Source: Tubiluchus corallicola (taxonomy: Eukaryota; Priapulida; Priapulimorpha; Priapulimorphida; Tubiluchidae). Taken from it: 30,000 nt of DNA. The notes beneath the pieces are model-generated. The model saw only the letters and a list, made by a program, of their open reading frames with translations. It searched no databases and was not told where the DNA came from. Positions within the stretch are counted from its first letter, which is position 1; each line of letters begins with the position of its first letter. The stretch is from NCBI GenBank assembly GCA_030141605.1, contig JAQGDQ010001021.1, positions 1 to 30,000 of the forward strand, written 5' to 3'. Below are positions 18,630-29,089 of the stretch, piece after piece. Position numbers and translations under genes: made by a program.

Positions 18630-18816
18630 CTACTGCTGTTGCTGCTGCTACTGCTGTTGCTGCTCTTGCTACTGCTGTTGCTGTTGCTGCTGTTGTTGCT
18701 GCTGTTGTTGCTGTTGCTGTTGCTGCTGCTGCTACTGCTGTTGCTGCTGCTACTGCTGTTGCTGTTGCTGCTGCTGCTGCTACTGCTGTTGCTGCTGCTA
18801 CTGTTGCTGCTGCTCT
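18579..18816. repeat. (CTG)n trinucleotide array with TTG and CTA interruptions
   Basis: A 238-bp array of CTG triplets interspersed with TTG and CTA, including a recurring pattern CTACTGCTGTTGCTGCTG. One plus frame would give poly-Leu and minus frames poly-Ser/Asn or poly-Ala/Thr. The surrounding open frame (18462-19007) has no recognisable sequence outside the repeat, so I do not call a gene. Confidence 0.97.
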
Positions 18817-19800
18817 TATTGTCATTATCATCATCTACGTCATTACGCACAATTACAATTATCGCACCAGGCTGCCAAGTGCCATGCGTACTCAAAATAA
18901 ACCCCATACAGATAATGACACTAGCCAAAATCATCCACATTAGAAAATTACTAGTGATTACATATAAATGCCGGCTACAGAGTGACAGTACTCGTCTTAA
19001 CTGCTGACCTCTGTGCAGTGAAAACAACACAAAATTGCCAATTTCCTCCTACAGAATTCTCCGTCAGGAAGATGGCTATTCTACTGGAAATTCTGCGCAA
19101 AAGTTTCGTCTTCTAACTAGACAAATATTGGCTGTGCAAACTGATGGCGCTGCCGTAGTTCTGATACAGCTAAGAGAAATTCTGACAAAAGAGGGAAAAA
19201 AAAGAGTCGACAGAGACGGCCGAAGTCTTTGTTTACCGCGGCGTTAAATGTCCTTCCCTTCTTTGTGCACCGCCCACAGAGACCATTCCACGGATCCTTC
19301 TGAAAAAAAGGGGGAAACGGCATACGCGATTGCGTCTCGTTTCTTGTTTTACAAAAGCCGACGGTCCCCGTGGAACTGAAGTCCTTTTCATTATTTTCCA
19401 ATGAGAATTACTCGGGGAAATAAATTCGGTTTAAATTGAAAGCTTTCACACGCGCAGACCGTGATCGTGGATTGAATGCAAATCTACAAACGTGAAGCGA
19501 GTTATTAATCAATATACACGCGCACGCGACTACGACATTATTACGAGATTTGATTGATTAATTTGATAAACAAACCTCACTGTGCCAGGACATGCGGCTT
19601 GTTTAAAACACTTCTTTAAATCTTGCCACACGAACGAATTCAACCACTAATCAATCAATCACCAAATCACCCTTTGAGATGTCAAACGATGTACGCCGCC
19701 CAGACGATGATCAAAATGATCCGTTTGCTCGGTTTACACCTATCGCATGGCCACAGGTTCAAATAAAGAATAAAGACGACTTATTTTACAGCCTTTATGC
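18817..19800. other. Non-coding stretch, no gene recognised
   Basis: Two overlapping open frames (19035-19247 plus, 19117-19401 minus) have no recognisable motif. Otherwise ordinary sequence, with repeated AATCAATCA near 19640. Confidence 0.35.
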
Positions 19801-20184
19801 CTAATAGGTAGGGGTGAGGAGCATTCTCTACCAGAAATCGAATTCGAATCGAACCGAACTTCAGTGATTCGAATTCGAACCGAATTCGAAAGATTCTCGA
19901 ACAAGTTTTCGAACCAACAGCAAAAATTAGTCTTACAAGGATCATGCATATCGCTAGATTTTGTTCTGCAATAAAACGACTAGTAATTCCTTTAAAATTG
20001 TGTGCAGAAATCACAGCTAAATCACGCTAATTACACGATGTTTCAACCGTTTTAGTGATAAAGAACATGTGCGATTGAAGTGCTGAATTATTCGAATCTA
20101 TAGTTTTGGATTCGAATCGAGTTCGAACTAAAAAAACTCGTTCGAATCGAATTCGAGCGTTCGATGCTCACACCTACTAATAGG
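19801..20184. mobile_element. hAT-like MITE 2 with perfect 8-bp TSD
   Basis: CTAATAGG at 19801-19808 and 20177-20184 are identical target duplications around a 368-bp element (19809-20176). The ends are TAGGGGTGAG and CTCACACCTA; 9 of 10 positions pair. Subterminal regions on both sides are packed with TTCGAATTCGAA-type words (19835-19895 and 20090-20162), which are near-palindromes and would bind the same protein on either strand. No transposase is encoded. The open frames crossing it (19740-20014, minus) owe their composition to the TTCGAA repeats. The terminal and subterminal sequence differs from the MITE at 1765-2197, so it is a separate family. Confidence 0.9.
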
Positions 20185-20202
20185 CACGACCACGTTTTGA
20201 GT

Positions 20203-20275
20203 TAATTTATTTATTTTATTTATTTCATTCACACCCAATAGTAAAATGCAGTCTACAATAAACAAGCATAAATTT
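20203..20275 (-). mobile_element. Retroposon 3' tail, minus strand (copy 1)
   Basis: A TTTA-type repeat at 20203-20226 (an AAAT tail on the minus strand) is followed by CATTCACACCCAATAGTAAA. A related segment at 20915-20970 has the same order: a TTTATTTTATTT tract, then CTCAAACTCCAATAATGAAA and TTTACAAAGTAAA. Both look like 3' ends of the same minus-strand retroposon family. The family is not recognised. Confidence 0.4.
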
Positions 20276-20339
20276 ACAGTAAATTAACAATAAACTTACA
20301 AAAACATACCAACGGTTTACATAGGCAGCGCCTATTATG

Positions 20340-20825
20340 CACTCATTAAGTAGTTAACAGAAGCCAAATATGTAATGAATAAGCAGAGCAGTAAAGAAAT
20401 TGATGCAGTAACTCGTTATCAATTTACAAAAGCCAAATATGTAATAAATAAGCAGACCAGTAAAGAAATTGATACAGCAAGTTAAGCATTAACCAAGTAG
20501 TTAACAGAAGCCAAATAGGTAATGAATAAAAGCAGACCAGTAAAGAAATTCATACAGTAACTCATTATGAATTTACAAAAGCCAAATAGGTAACGAATAA
20601 GCAGACCAGTAAAGAAACTGATGCAGTAAATTATGCACTAATTAAGTAGTTAACAGAAGCCAAGTAGGTAATGAATAAGCAGACCAGTAAAGAAATTCAT
20701 ACAGTAACTCATTGTGAATTTACAAAAGCCAAATAGGTAATGAATAAGCAGACCAGTAAAGAAATTGATGCAGTAAAATATGCACTAATTAAGTAGTTAA
20801 CAGAAGCCAAATAGGTAATGAATAG
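20340..20825. repeat. Dimeric tandem array, 147-149-bp higher-order unit
   Basis: AGCCAAAT anchors fall at 20362, 20431, 20509, 20580, 20658, 20727 and 20805, so spacings alternate 69-71 and 78 bases. Two related monomers (one with AAGTAGTTAACAG, the other with GAATTTACAAA, both followed by AGCAGACCAGTAAAGAAATT) form a dimer of 147-149 bp repeated a little over three times. Confidence 0.95.
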
Positions 20826-20914
20826 GTTTGACATGACTTTTTCGTGTAAAAATTTTAATGAAGTTGTATTGTTTTTAATTATAAATGTTTCTAAAGTGCT
20901 TGTAATAAAAATGA
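20826..20914. other. Spacer after the dimeric array
   Basis: Short AT-rich spacer linking the array to the second retroposon-like tail. Confidence 0.3.
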
Positions 20915-20970
20915 CTTATTTATTTTATTTTACTCAAACTCCAATAATGAAAATACATTTACAAAGTAAA
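20915..20970 (-). mobile_element. Retroposon 3' tail, minus strand (copy 2)
   Basis: Diverged partner of 20203-20275 (see there). If both are real 3' ends, the dimeric array lies between two insertions of one family or inside one of them. Confidence 0.35.
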
Positions 20971-23048
20971 TTGGCTGGTTGACCATCTAACATTGTAAAG
21001 TGAAAGGCTTATTTAATAAACTGCTGTTATAAACTATGGATAATAAAGCAAGATTGGTAGTCAGTTTTGAATTTTTCAGATATATTTCTGTATAATGATA
21101 CAAGATTATAATTTTGTAATTCCATATTTTACCCAATAAAAAAAAATGATTTCGCTACTAAGTGGTGTATTTTTGATGAACCAAATACTACAGTATAGTA
21201 GTTAGTAGCACAATTATTCAAAAATTTAATACAAATGAAAAAAATGTGCAGTATTTTGGACTTTTGCAATCTTTTTGGGCATCTACAACAAAACTTTTTG
21301 CAATACAGCACAGAGAAGCCCTATACGAAACCAAACCTCCTCCTTTCCACTCTACTTATTACCCCCAATAGGGAAGGTCATTAAATATTCATCACGAATA
21401 AAAGCTTTCATTAACAGTACAGCCAGTCTAGTTTCATTAATACGCAAGCCAGGTAGTAATGGCACTACTGGCCACCCATACTAATCGCGGCTTTATATAT
21501 GGCACTTCTTGCTTTCCATACAAATAATAATCATAGCCCTGATATTATGGAACCATTACGCAGCCATACAGAAGATGAGCCAGCGATACAATGATAGAGT
21601 GTCCAGAGTAATTATAACTGCATAAGAGAGAATTTAATCAGATAACGGCGTGGATTGTTGGACCCAGTGGGGTGTTGTTTGTCTTCACCTCACACCTGCT
21701 ACCTGGGAGGATGAGGGGAAAGTGTTAATCAGTGAATCTATCGGCAAAATTCCGGGCAAGATTCGGTGAGAAAGAGTTACGAATTGTGAAAACTCAAAAT
21801 GAAACGTACAGCATCTTGTAAGCGTACTGAATGAAGCCGTACCAAAGACAGAGACAGCATTTATTAAAAGAGATTAACTCTAATAACATGAAATCCTGAA
21901 TGCCAGAGGTCTTATTTGGGGCGAGTTGGGTAAAAAAGATGAAAAAATTAATAGAAATGTGTTTTTGTGCAAATGGCAAAATTACATCTAGTGTTTCACA
22001 AGTCTGAATTTAAACGAATGTATGTTTATGCAATCAGCTATTATAGTTAAGTCAGTCAGTCAGTCAGTCAGTCAGCTAGAGTTTTAGATTCCGCGGTGTT
22101 TACACTAAATGATTATCAGATGCTGTTATAAAAGACGTTGTTTCAAGAATTTTCGTAATACCTCCGTCTTATCTAAAAGGGAAGAAAATTGGATTTAAAC
22201 AACATTTCAAAAGAAACACCTGACAATGTTATATTAGTTAGCAAAACACTTACCTGTTTGAAAGGCTTATATAATTGGAAAAGAAATTCATGATAATTTA
22301 AAAGGTTTAAAATACCTTTTTGCGTAGTTAGCTAAGAGTTTGCTAGGAGGAATAGTATGATTATTTTTTTCAAACTACGCCATGTTATCTAAATTTGTTT
22401 CAAAAGATCTATTCTCAAAACGGCTGTGCCGGTCAGCGCGGGGATTAAATTTATACGTTTCAGTCAGTGTTGCTGTCAATGCAAGCCCTGTACGCAATAA
22501 GATAGCACGGAAGTGATACAAAATTTGAAGATCAATTTTCCAAGCTTTATTTACGAATTATAGTTTTGAGAAAATGTTTTTAGAAATTTTAAACATATCC
22601 CTACAAATAGAGGGAATGTATTCTGTACATAGTTTTTAAAAATAAAGAATTATAATAATAGGATAATAGCATCCAGAACGCATTAGGCAACAAGAATACA
22701 TCGTTACTACCATAATTTCTTCAGCGACACAATGAAAATTACCAGCCAAATTAAAACAAATTTCGCACCATGAATTCAAATTAGCAACAATTCGCCTGTC
22801 AGCAAGCCTGGCAACACTTAAATCTATAATAACATTAATAATGCCACTTTCTTCGGCGAACTCGGCAGCGACAAAATTGCCTTTTGAGAAATTACTGCCC
22901 TTTTTTTCCGAAGAGAAAGGAGTGGAGAGGCTGGCATTAAATTTACATCGTTCGAAAACCGTAATTTATTCTCTTCAATGCAAAACAGAATGGCCGTCGT
23001 TTTAACTCTTTGCCGGGAAATTAACCCTCTGTGACGCGAGCTGTACAG
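20971..23048. other. Non-coding stretch, one short microsatellite
   Basis: Contains (CAGT)n at 22051-22075 and a small hairpin (AAAAGGT and ACCTTTT around 22300). Open frames at 21129-21311, 21275-21484, 21794-21979 and 22824-23051 carry no recognisable domains. No gene is called. Confidence 0.4.
22051..22075. repeat. (CAGT)n microsatellite
   Basis: Six consecutive GTCA units. Confidence 0.95.
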
Positions 23049-23275
23049 CAACCAGTGTCATCTGCACAGCTCTCATTTTTAGTGTGTGACGTCGATGCAC
23101 AAATCAGTCTTCCTCAAGGTTCTGTTCTGGGACCAATTCTTTTTAGTTTGTATTTTAGAATAGGCATTTTCAAAGCTTGTTGTTAATTTCACCGTATAAA
23201 CTCAAAATTTTCTGTCAAATGCATTGTCTCAAAACAATCACATGTTTGGGACACTGTCCCGTGGTGTCATTTCTC
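23049..23275 (+). mobile_element. LINE reverse-transcriptase fragment, third copy
   Basis: Plus-strand counterpart of 15846-16320. The frame 23052-23186 carries PQGSVLGPILFSLYF with a sense TTA codon where the other locus has TAA, and runs to a TAA at 23184. Beyond the motif the sequence (ATGCATTGTCTCAAAACAATC) matches the inverse complement of 15846-15970, so RT part and tail share the same junction at both loci. No catalytic YxDD box is present. Confidence 0.8.
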
Positions 23276-25082
23276 ATCACAGCGTGATCGATGGCAGTTA
23301 TTATTGCCAGTTATCTATTGTCTTATAGTCTGGCCCACATAGTTACCATTACATCCGTGGCCACGCAAGAGTAAATGTATGACTACGACAATGAAAAGGG
23401 TTTCAGAGAAAACGATGCTCTTTGTGGGTTCACAAAAGACTCTGCGCGAATTTAGAGGATGCGCAAATAAATTTCAACAGGAATTTGCATGGGATCACTA
23501 ATTGATTTGGTACATAGCAACGGCATCTGAATTGATGGATTTTGGCTTTTCTGCTATGATGCTAGTAGATTAACGTTGAAGTTGTACTGGAAAGAGTTCA
23601 TTAACATTTTGCGTAGGCAGTTTTTTTTGCCTAGAGCACAGGCTTACAAGGTTTTAATTTTTATGAAAACCAATGTAAAAATTAGTCCTACAAATGCAAT
23701 AACGAAAGAAGTTATGCTAGGTGCGAGCACATGTCGTACGTAGGTTGTACTGAAGTATATCGCTAAGTAGCGGCCGACCAGCAAGTGGCACATGGCACCT
23801 GTTAGTGTGTGTAGTTTGTACTAGAGAGAAAAGAAATGTGTGATATGTGTGAAAAAGGAAAGTAAGGCAGGTTAGTAAGAATAGGATAGCGATAAATAAA
23901 AGTTTTGGAAAAAAGAAGGTCATGGGAATAGGTTTATAAATTTTAGTTTTAGTTATTTGGGAGGTGATTGCTTTTATGGTTATTGTTACTTTTCTATTTT
24001 TATAAAGATTATCCAAGTTTGTGTTCGGTGCATTAAATAGATTTTGCTTTTCAAAGTTGACATTGTTGTCATTGAAATATTTAGCTTTTTTTTATTTTAT
24101 TTTACTTTCATTTATGCAGGAGTGTAAGCAGTAAACAGTTTATTGTCATCATAGCATAATACATACAATGAAATTTATGTGGTTTTGTGTACTGCAGCGT
24201 TACTGTAAGAGCTTTCGTGTGTTGTACTAAAACTCGGAAAATTTTAAGATAAAAATTCGAATTTAAAAATTACACTCACGCATGGACTGTCGAACGTGAG
24301 TAGTTCGTGCACAAACTAGCACATCTGAACTGAGAGGTACGGCACTAGTTTTTGTGCAATGCGTTTCCGAAATGAAGGCGCTAGTGCTACCGAAACTAGC
24401 GAATAGCGAAATGCGTGCAACAGCGAATAACTAGTGACGCGAATGTGAAATTGTGTTTGTGTGGTAATGATTCTTTGACGTAAGTTATTTTTGAAAAAAT
24501 AGCATGTTTCATTTCAGTTTTGTTGCTATGCTGATAACAAGATATGGCAACAAGATTTTGTTTTTAGCTTAACACAGTTCACCTTCCTTATGATGCTGTA
24601 GCATGTAGATGCACTGCAGGTACAAAACACCTGTACTTTACACTGATTAATTAAGAAGCTTTGCCATGCTGTAGGTCCTCTTTACCTGCGCTACCTGTAC
24701 CTACCGCACCTGCTATAGGCAGGTAAGCAAATACGTACAGGATGCGAGCAAACTTAACAAAAATACACCCCACCTTTGTCCCGGAGTTTACCCGAGGTAA
24801 GCAAAAATCTTATACAAGGTCCTGTGCGCAAGACGCTGAGGCAGCTATTGACAATGATACATTTCACTTTAGACGCCGTACAATGCGTAGTGTTGCTTTG
24901 ACTGGCTGGCATGGCTTTTTGTGCACAGGAATGTAACAAAGGTCTCCACATTCCACGAATCTTGAAGGTTTATTTTACAGATATTTCACACATCAAACTC
25001 AATTTCGTCCAATACAAGTACAGTAGAGGCCTAAATCGGGTCAAATGGCTACATACAGTTAGACGGGCGTTTGATGCCGCGC
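23276..25082. other. Non-coding stretch, weak inverted repeat
   Basis: An interrupted inverted repeat, TGCACAAACTAG (24308-24319) and CTAGTTTTTGTGCA (24344-24358), lies in a patch rich in CTAGTG words (24300-24440). A TTTTATTTTATTTT tract at about 24085 resembles a retroposon tail. Open frames at 23717-24016, 24742-24936 and 24754-24951 have no recognised motif. Confidence 0.4.
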
Positions 25083-25610
25083 TCATTTTCAGGCCTTACA
25101 GAGGACCACTGCACAGGTAAAGGTAGCCCTTGATGTTACCCCCACTTCAGGATATAATAGGACCACTTTAACGAGAGTGTAACTTTTTGTTACCTCCATT
25201 TTCAGACTACATAAGGACACACCCAGAGGCGTAAAATGTTACCACATTTTCAGGGCATATAGAGACACTGTTAAAATAGAGGTGGCGCTTTACGTTGCCC
25301 CAATTTTCAGGCTATAATGAGCAACGGTAGGCTAGGAATATCACCTAATGTTGCCCTAATTTTCAGGCTAAAATGAACAACGGTAAGCCAGGAATGTCAC
25401 CTAATGTTGCCCCAATTTTCAGGCTATAATGAACAACGGTAAGCTAGGAATGTCGCCTAATGTTGCTCCCATTTTCAGGCTATAATGAACAACGGTAAGC
25501 TAGGAATGTCACTTAATGTTGCCTCCATTTTCTGGCTATACAGAAACACTGTTAAGGTAGGGTTGTCACTTGATTGTATTGCCATTTTCAAAACCTACCA
25601 TTTTTGCTCT
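25083..25610 (+). repeat. 56-bp minisatellite, about 9-10 units
   Basis: Units anchored by CATTTTCAG at 25083, 25141, 25196, 25244, 25301, 25357, 25413, 25469, 25525 and 25582. Central units (25301-25525) are nearly identical with an exact 56-bp period, carrying AATGAACAACGGTAAGC and GGAATGTCACCTAATGTTGC. Outer units diverge and vary in length. Not coding, since 56 is not a multiple of three. Confidence 0.93.
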
Positions 25611-27107
25611 TTGTTGTCCTACAATCTTCTGGCAACCTTACGCAAATCATTTCTAATTACGCTGAATCTTTATAATGCTTATTCCACACCCTGCAATTAT
25701 CCAAATACCATGCTTGAATCTTGTAATATACTTCCTGATTACGGGGTCCCTCTTTATTGTTTTACCATCATCTGGTAACCTTATGCAAACCTCATCTAAA
25801 CACCAACAAAGTTTACAACCCTTAACTCCAACCCAGCAATTAAACAAACGGTGCCCATTGCTACCTGTGGTTGGGGTATCAGTGTGTAATCACTAAATAC
25901 CTGGTCGAGTCTCTTCCTGCAGATGTAACAGCTTAAATGAATCCTTCCAAAACGTACAATTTGTCTTAAACCAGTTAGTAAGTACTGTAATTTGACAACC
26001 TGCAATGTTTGCCAGTTGTCTGACCAATGGTCAGTAAACAATAGACCTGGCGTTGAAGAAGATTGACCACCATATAGTGGCAGCGTGAATTCTGTTTGGC
26101 GGCCTGAATACAGTCAAGCCCAGATCAGAGGAAGGCAGCAATTTTGGCCAAAAGATTAACTGCACCGCATTGTTTTTTAACCATATGGATAATTCCTTGT
26201 CCTGCTGGTACGAACAATGGCACCATTGTTCTCAAAGGGTTCTGGAACTTCTATCTGAGCGGATTAACTAAACTTTCCTAGAGATGAACATACGCTTACG
26301 AGAATGGACCACAATGCAGGTTCCTCAGGACAGAGGCGGGATGATACCATCAAGGTAACCTCCCAATCAGTTGCATAAACCCGGGTCATACGTTGCTTGA
26401 TGTATACAACAATTACGTAGTATGGATGTTGCGTTTTAAACAGACAGGCCGTGGTTAACGCATTGCGAACCTGAGCAAGCCGGGTAAACAAAGCGATTAC
26501 ATTAAGCAGTCCCAATGTGTGAATGCCACATCACCTTGTTATACGGATCTGATGAGACAGCCTTAAACGATTCTCACAAAACCAGTTCAGATATTAATGC
26601 ATTATGGATAGATTTCCAATTGTTGTTGAAAGTAGTGCACACATAATTCACGTCTGAGACACCTTCCCTTCACATAACAATGCAATACAATGTTAGAAGC
26701 AGTGTTAACGTCATATATTATGTGTCCATACTGAGCAAAGAAATATGAAATTACAATTTAAACCTATAATTCTAGTCATCACAACACGATAATGCGGCAG
26801 TCGTGCGCAGCTTAAATAACATTGCGTTTACATTTACGTTTTGACTCATGACTCTGAAGAAGGACTATAAAAAGTGTCCTTAATCTTAAGCTGTTCTTCA
26901 CTCTCTCTAAGACTACCAAGTGATTTACCATTATCAGTTACATTATCAAGAGCACCTAAACGCTGCTGGCTATATATATAACATATAAGGCTAATTGTTG
27001 CGTTAATATGACCATAACTTGTCGAAATGCTGCAGATATTAGTGTCTGAACAAAAGCCATGTCTTTACTGAAATGGCTATTTCACTTTGAAAATTCATTT
27101 TCCGAAA
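25611..27107. other. Non-coding stretch, no gene recognised
   Basis: Unrecognised open frames occur on both strands (25485-26041, 26264-26515). None has a known motif and none has splice-site support. Nothing repetitive was noted. Confidence 0.4.
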
Positions 27108-27150
27108 CACCAATCAGTTAAACACTTAATTATGTGGCCGAATAAAGCGA
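27108..27150 (+). mobile_element. Retroposon 3' end (copy 1) with TATC tail
   Basis: CACCAATCAGTTAAACACTT ... GGCCGAATAAAGCGA matches 29025-29067 with few differences. An AATAAA signal lies just before the end. A (CTAT)n array begins directly after GCGA, as for elements whose 3' tail is a microsatellite. Loose similarity extends upstream (CTTTGAAAATTCATTTTCC). Confidence 0.6.
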
Positions 27151-27152
27151 GT

Positions 27153-27153
27153 A

Positions 27154-27228
<75 letters not shown>

Positions 27229-27243
27229 ATATATATATATATA
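27153..27243. repeat. (CTAT)n then (AT)n microsatellite
   Basis: About 18 CTAT units to 27228, then an AT tract to 27243. Confidence 0.97.
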
Positions 27244-27406
27244 AGTCTGTGTCTTTGGTTTAAATTATTGAGTTTGACTTGCGTAATTGTGTTCTTGATA
27301 ACGCGGTAGAGGTTTTTTGTAGCGCTGTATATGTGTGAAATTGTATCTTTATAACTGTTGTGTGCACTGCGTGGTTTGTAATTGTGATTATCCAATAAAA
27401 TATCTC
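27244..27406 (+). other. Segment between inverted microsatellites, AATAAA near its end
   Basis: Unique 160 bp that ends CCAATAAAATATCTC directly before an (AT)n tract. It might be the 3' end of another retroposon with an AT tail. Confidence 0.35.
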
Positions 27407-27430
27407 ATATATATATATATATATATATGT
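27407..27430. repeat. (AT)n microsatellite
   Basis: Eleven or so AT units followed by GTATACCGCC. Confidence 0.95.
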
Positions 27431-27446
27431 ATACCGCCTATATATG

Positions 27447-27514
27447 GGTGGATGGATGGATGGATGGATGGATGGATGGATGGATGGATGGATGGATGGA
27501 TGGATGGATGGATG

Positions 27515-27592
<78 letters not shown>

Positions 27593-27598
27593 CAGATA
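27447..27598. repeat. (GATG)n then (GATA)n compound microsatellite
   Basis: About 17 GGAT units to 27515, switching abruptly to about 20 GATA units to 27598, ending in GACAGATAAG. GATA is the inverted complement of the TATC array at 27153-27228. Confidence 0.97.
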
Positions 27599-28859
27599 AG
27601 GAAAGCGAGAAAACGAGAGAAAAAGACCAAAGAGATGCATAGCAACGTGGGCAGCGAAAACTGTCAGAATTTCACAAAACTCTAAACGCTTAAAAATAAC
27701 TCCTTTCGAAAACAAAAAACCGCGCCAAATGACTTTTTAAATGCTCCTCGGACGGTATAATTTGGATTCCCCCGCTGAAGAGAAACTCATTGAACACAGC
27801 GGCCCGTCACAGCTGTGAAAACCGTGGAGTTGGCCAAGCAGTGCTGTGACACACATCATCGTGACAGCCAACACTGACAGATGAGTTTTCAATGACCTCC
27901 CAACAAATTACACTGTCCTTCGGGCTCAGTGCGAAATTGTCTTCTGTTAGCTTTTGTGTGTTCGGCCAATGAATATGCAATTTATTACCTGGAACCCCGC
28001 GCCGTACAGTCACGCTAGTTTTCGGAGGCATTGCCAGAGGTTTTATGATACGGAGAAATTGTACGAGCCGTCTGAATGTGTTTGCATAGGACATTCCCTA
28101 GAAGAACTAGACAATTTGACTTTTACTCTCTGTTTTACAGCCGCCAGGTAAAAAATACCGAGGGTAATTCATTAGAGAAGCTAATGACCGTTAAACATGT
28201 GCAGCTTGAGAAGATTGAAGACATTTGAAGAAGAAGCGACCTATGCCAACAAAATCGAATACCCTGCACATTTGATCCTGCTGATAGTGAAATTCATGGA
28301 TTCAAGAATGGACTGCAGCAAGGAGGCCAACAAGATGGGTGTCGTCGTAGTGCCAGACAATTTCTCAGAAAAAGGAAATCGAAAAAGAAGAAAAATGCAA
28401 GAATGCATGATTTCATTTTTTAGTTGAGCAAGTGTCACACATTATTATTATTGTAGAGCCAATGTTGCCCACCATTCTGAAAAGAGATTGGTGAGAAATA
28501 TTGTAACACATCCATGTTCCAGGAATTGTTATATGGACTTAATTAGATAAACTGCTTCTACTTCTATCAGCCTAGTGCTACCAGGCAAAAGTCATTATAA
28601 AAAGTGGCTTCTTGCATTGTACAGTACCAGAGTTGTCACTAGTTAAAGTCAATGCAAAAAACACGAGATGGACAACAGCAAAAAAACCATCAGGAGTGCA
28701 ATGTTTCCATACTCCCTATTGTGGATAGTTGTGGATAGTTACACTGAACGTAATTAAACACTTCGAATAAAAATCACAGGTAATCGGGCAGCATCCACTT
28801 GAGCAAAGACATGGCTTTTATTGGGACACGAACATCAGACCAGTTAGGGTCATTTCACA
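27599..28859. other. Non-coding stretch, no gene recognised
   Basis: Moderate GC content at 27720-28150 and open frames on both strands (27807-28094 minus, 27954-28151 plus, 28197-28427 plus), but no domain is recognisable. I tested the minus-strand frame as a possible upstream Eph exon and found no signal peptide or Eph sequence. Confidence 0.35.
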
Positions 28860-29067
28860 CAACAATCCACTGAATAAAACACGATCCGTGGGTTTACAAT
28901 TTTGTATTTGTCTTGTTTTTGATGTTTGACACTTTTATACGTTGTATTTTTAATTAGGTGGTTTTATTGCATGTACATGTATTTGCTGGCTGTAATTTTC
29001 ATCTTAAGAATTCTTTTTCCCCATCACCAATCAGTTGAAAACTTAATTGTGTAGTCGAATAAAGCGA
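28860..29067 (+). mobile_element. Retroposon 3' end (copy 2)
   Basis: The last 43 bases (29025-29067, CACCAATCAGTTGAAAACTT through GTCGAATAAAGCGA) match copy 1 at 27108-27150. The T-rich sequence upstream (GTATTTGTCTTGTTTTTGATG) may belong to the same element's 3' UTR. A short TATATAAAC follows, unlike the TATC tail of copy 1. Confidence 0.5.
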
Positions 29068-29089
29068 TATATAAACAATCGAATGAACA

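Noticed and set aside
18462-19030. Poly-Leu, poly-Ser/Asn or poly-Ala/Thr proteins
   Set aside because: They are translations of the CTG array. The flanking residues show no conserved sequence.
23021-23050. A second piggyBac end (TTAACCCTCTGTGACG)
   Set aside because: No matching inverted end with TTAA was found nearby.
27260-27715. YLSI/HPSI repeat proteins
   Set aside because: Translations of GATA/GATG microsatellites.
27807-28151. Candidate upstream Eph exon
   Set aside because: Neither strand shows a signal peptide or Eph N-terminal sequence, and no suitable splice junction was identified.
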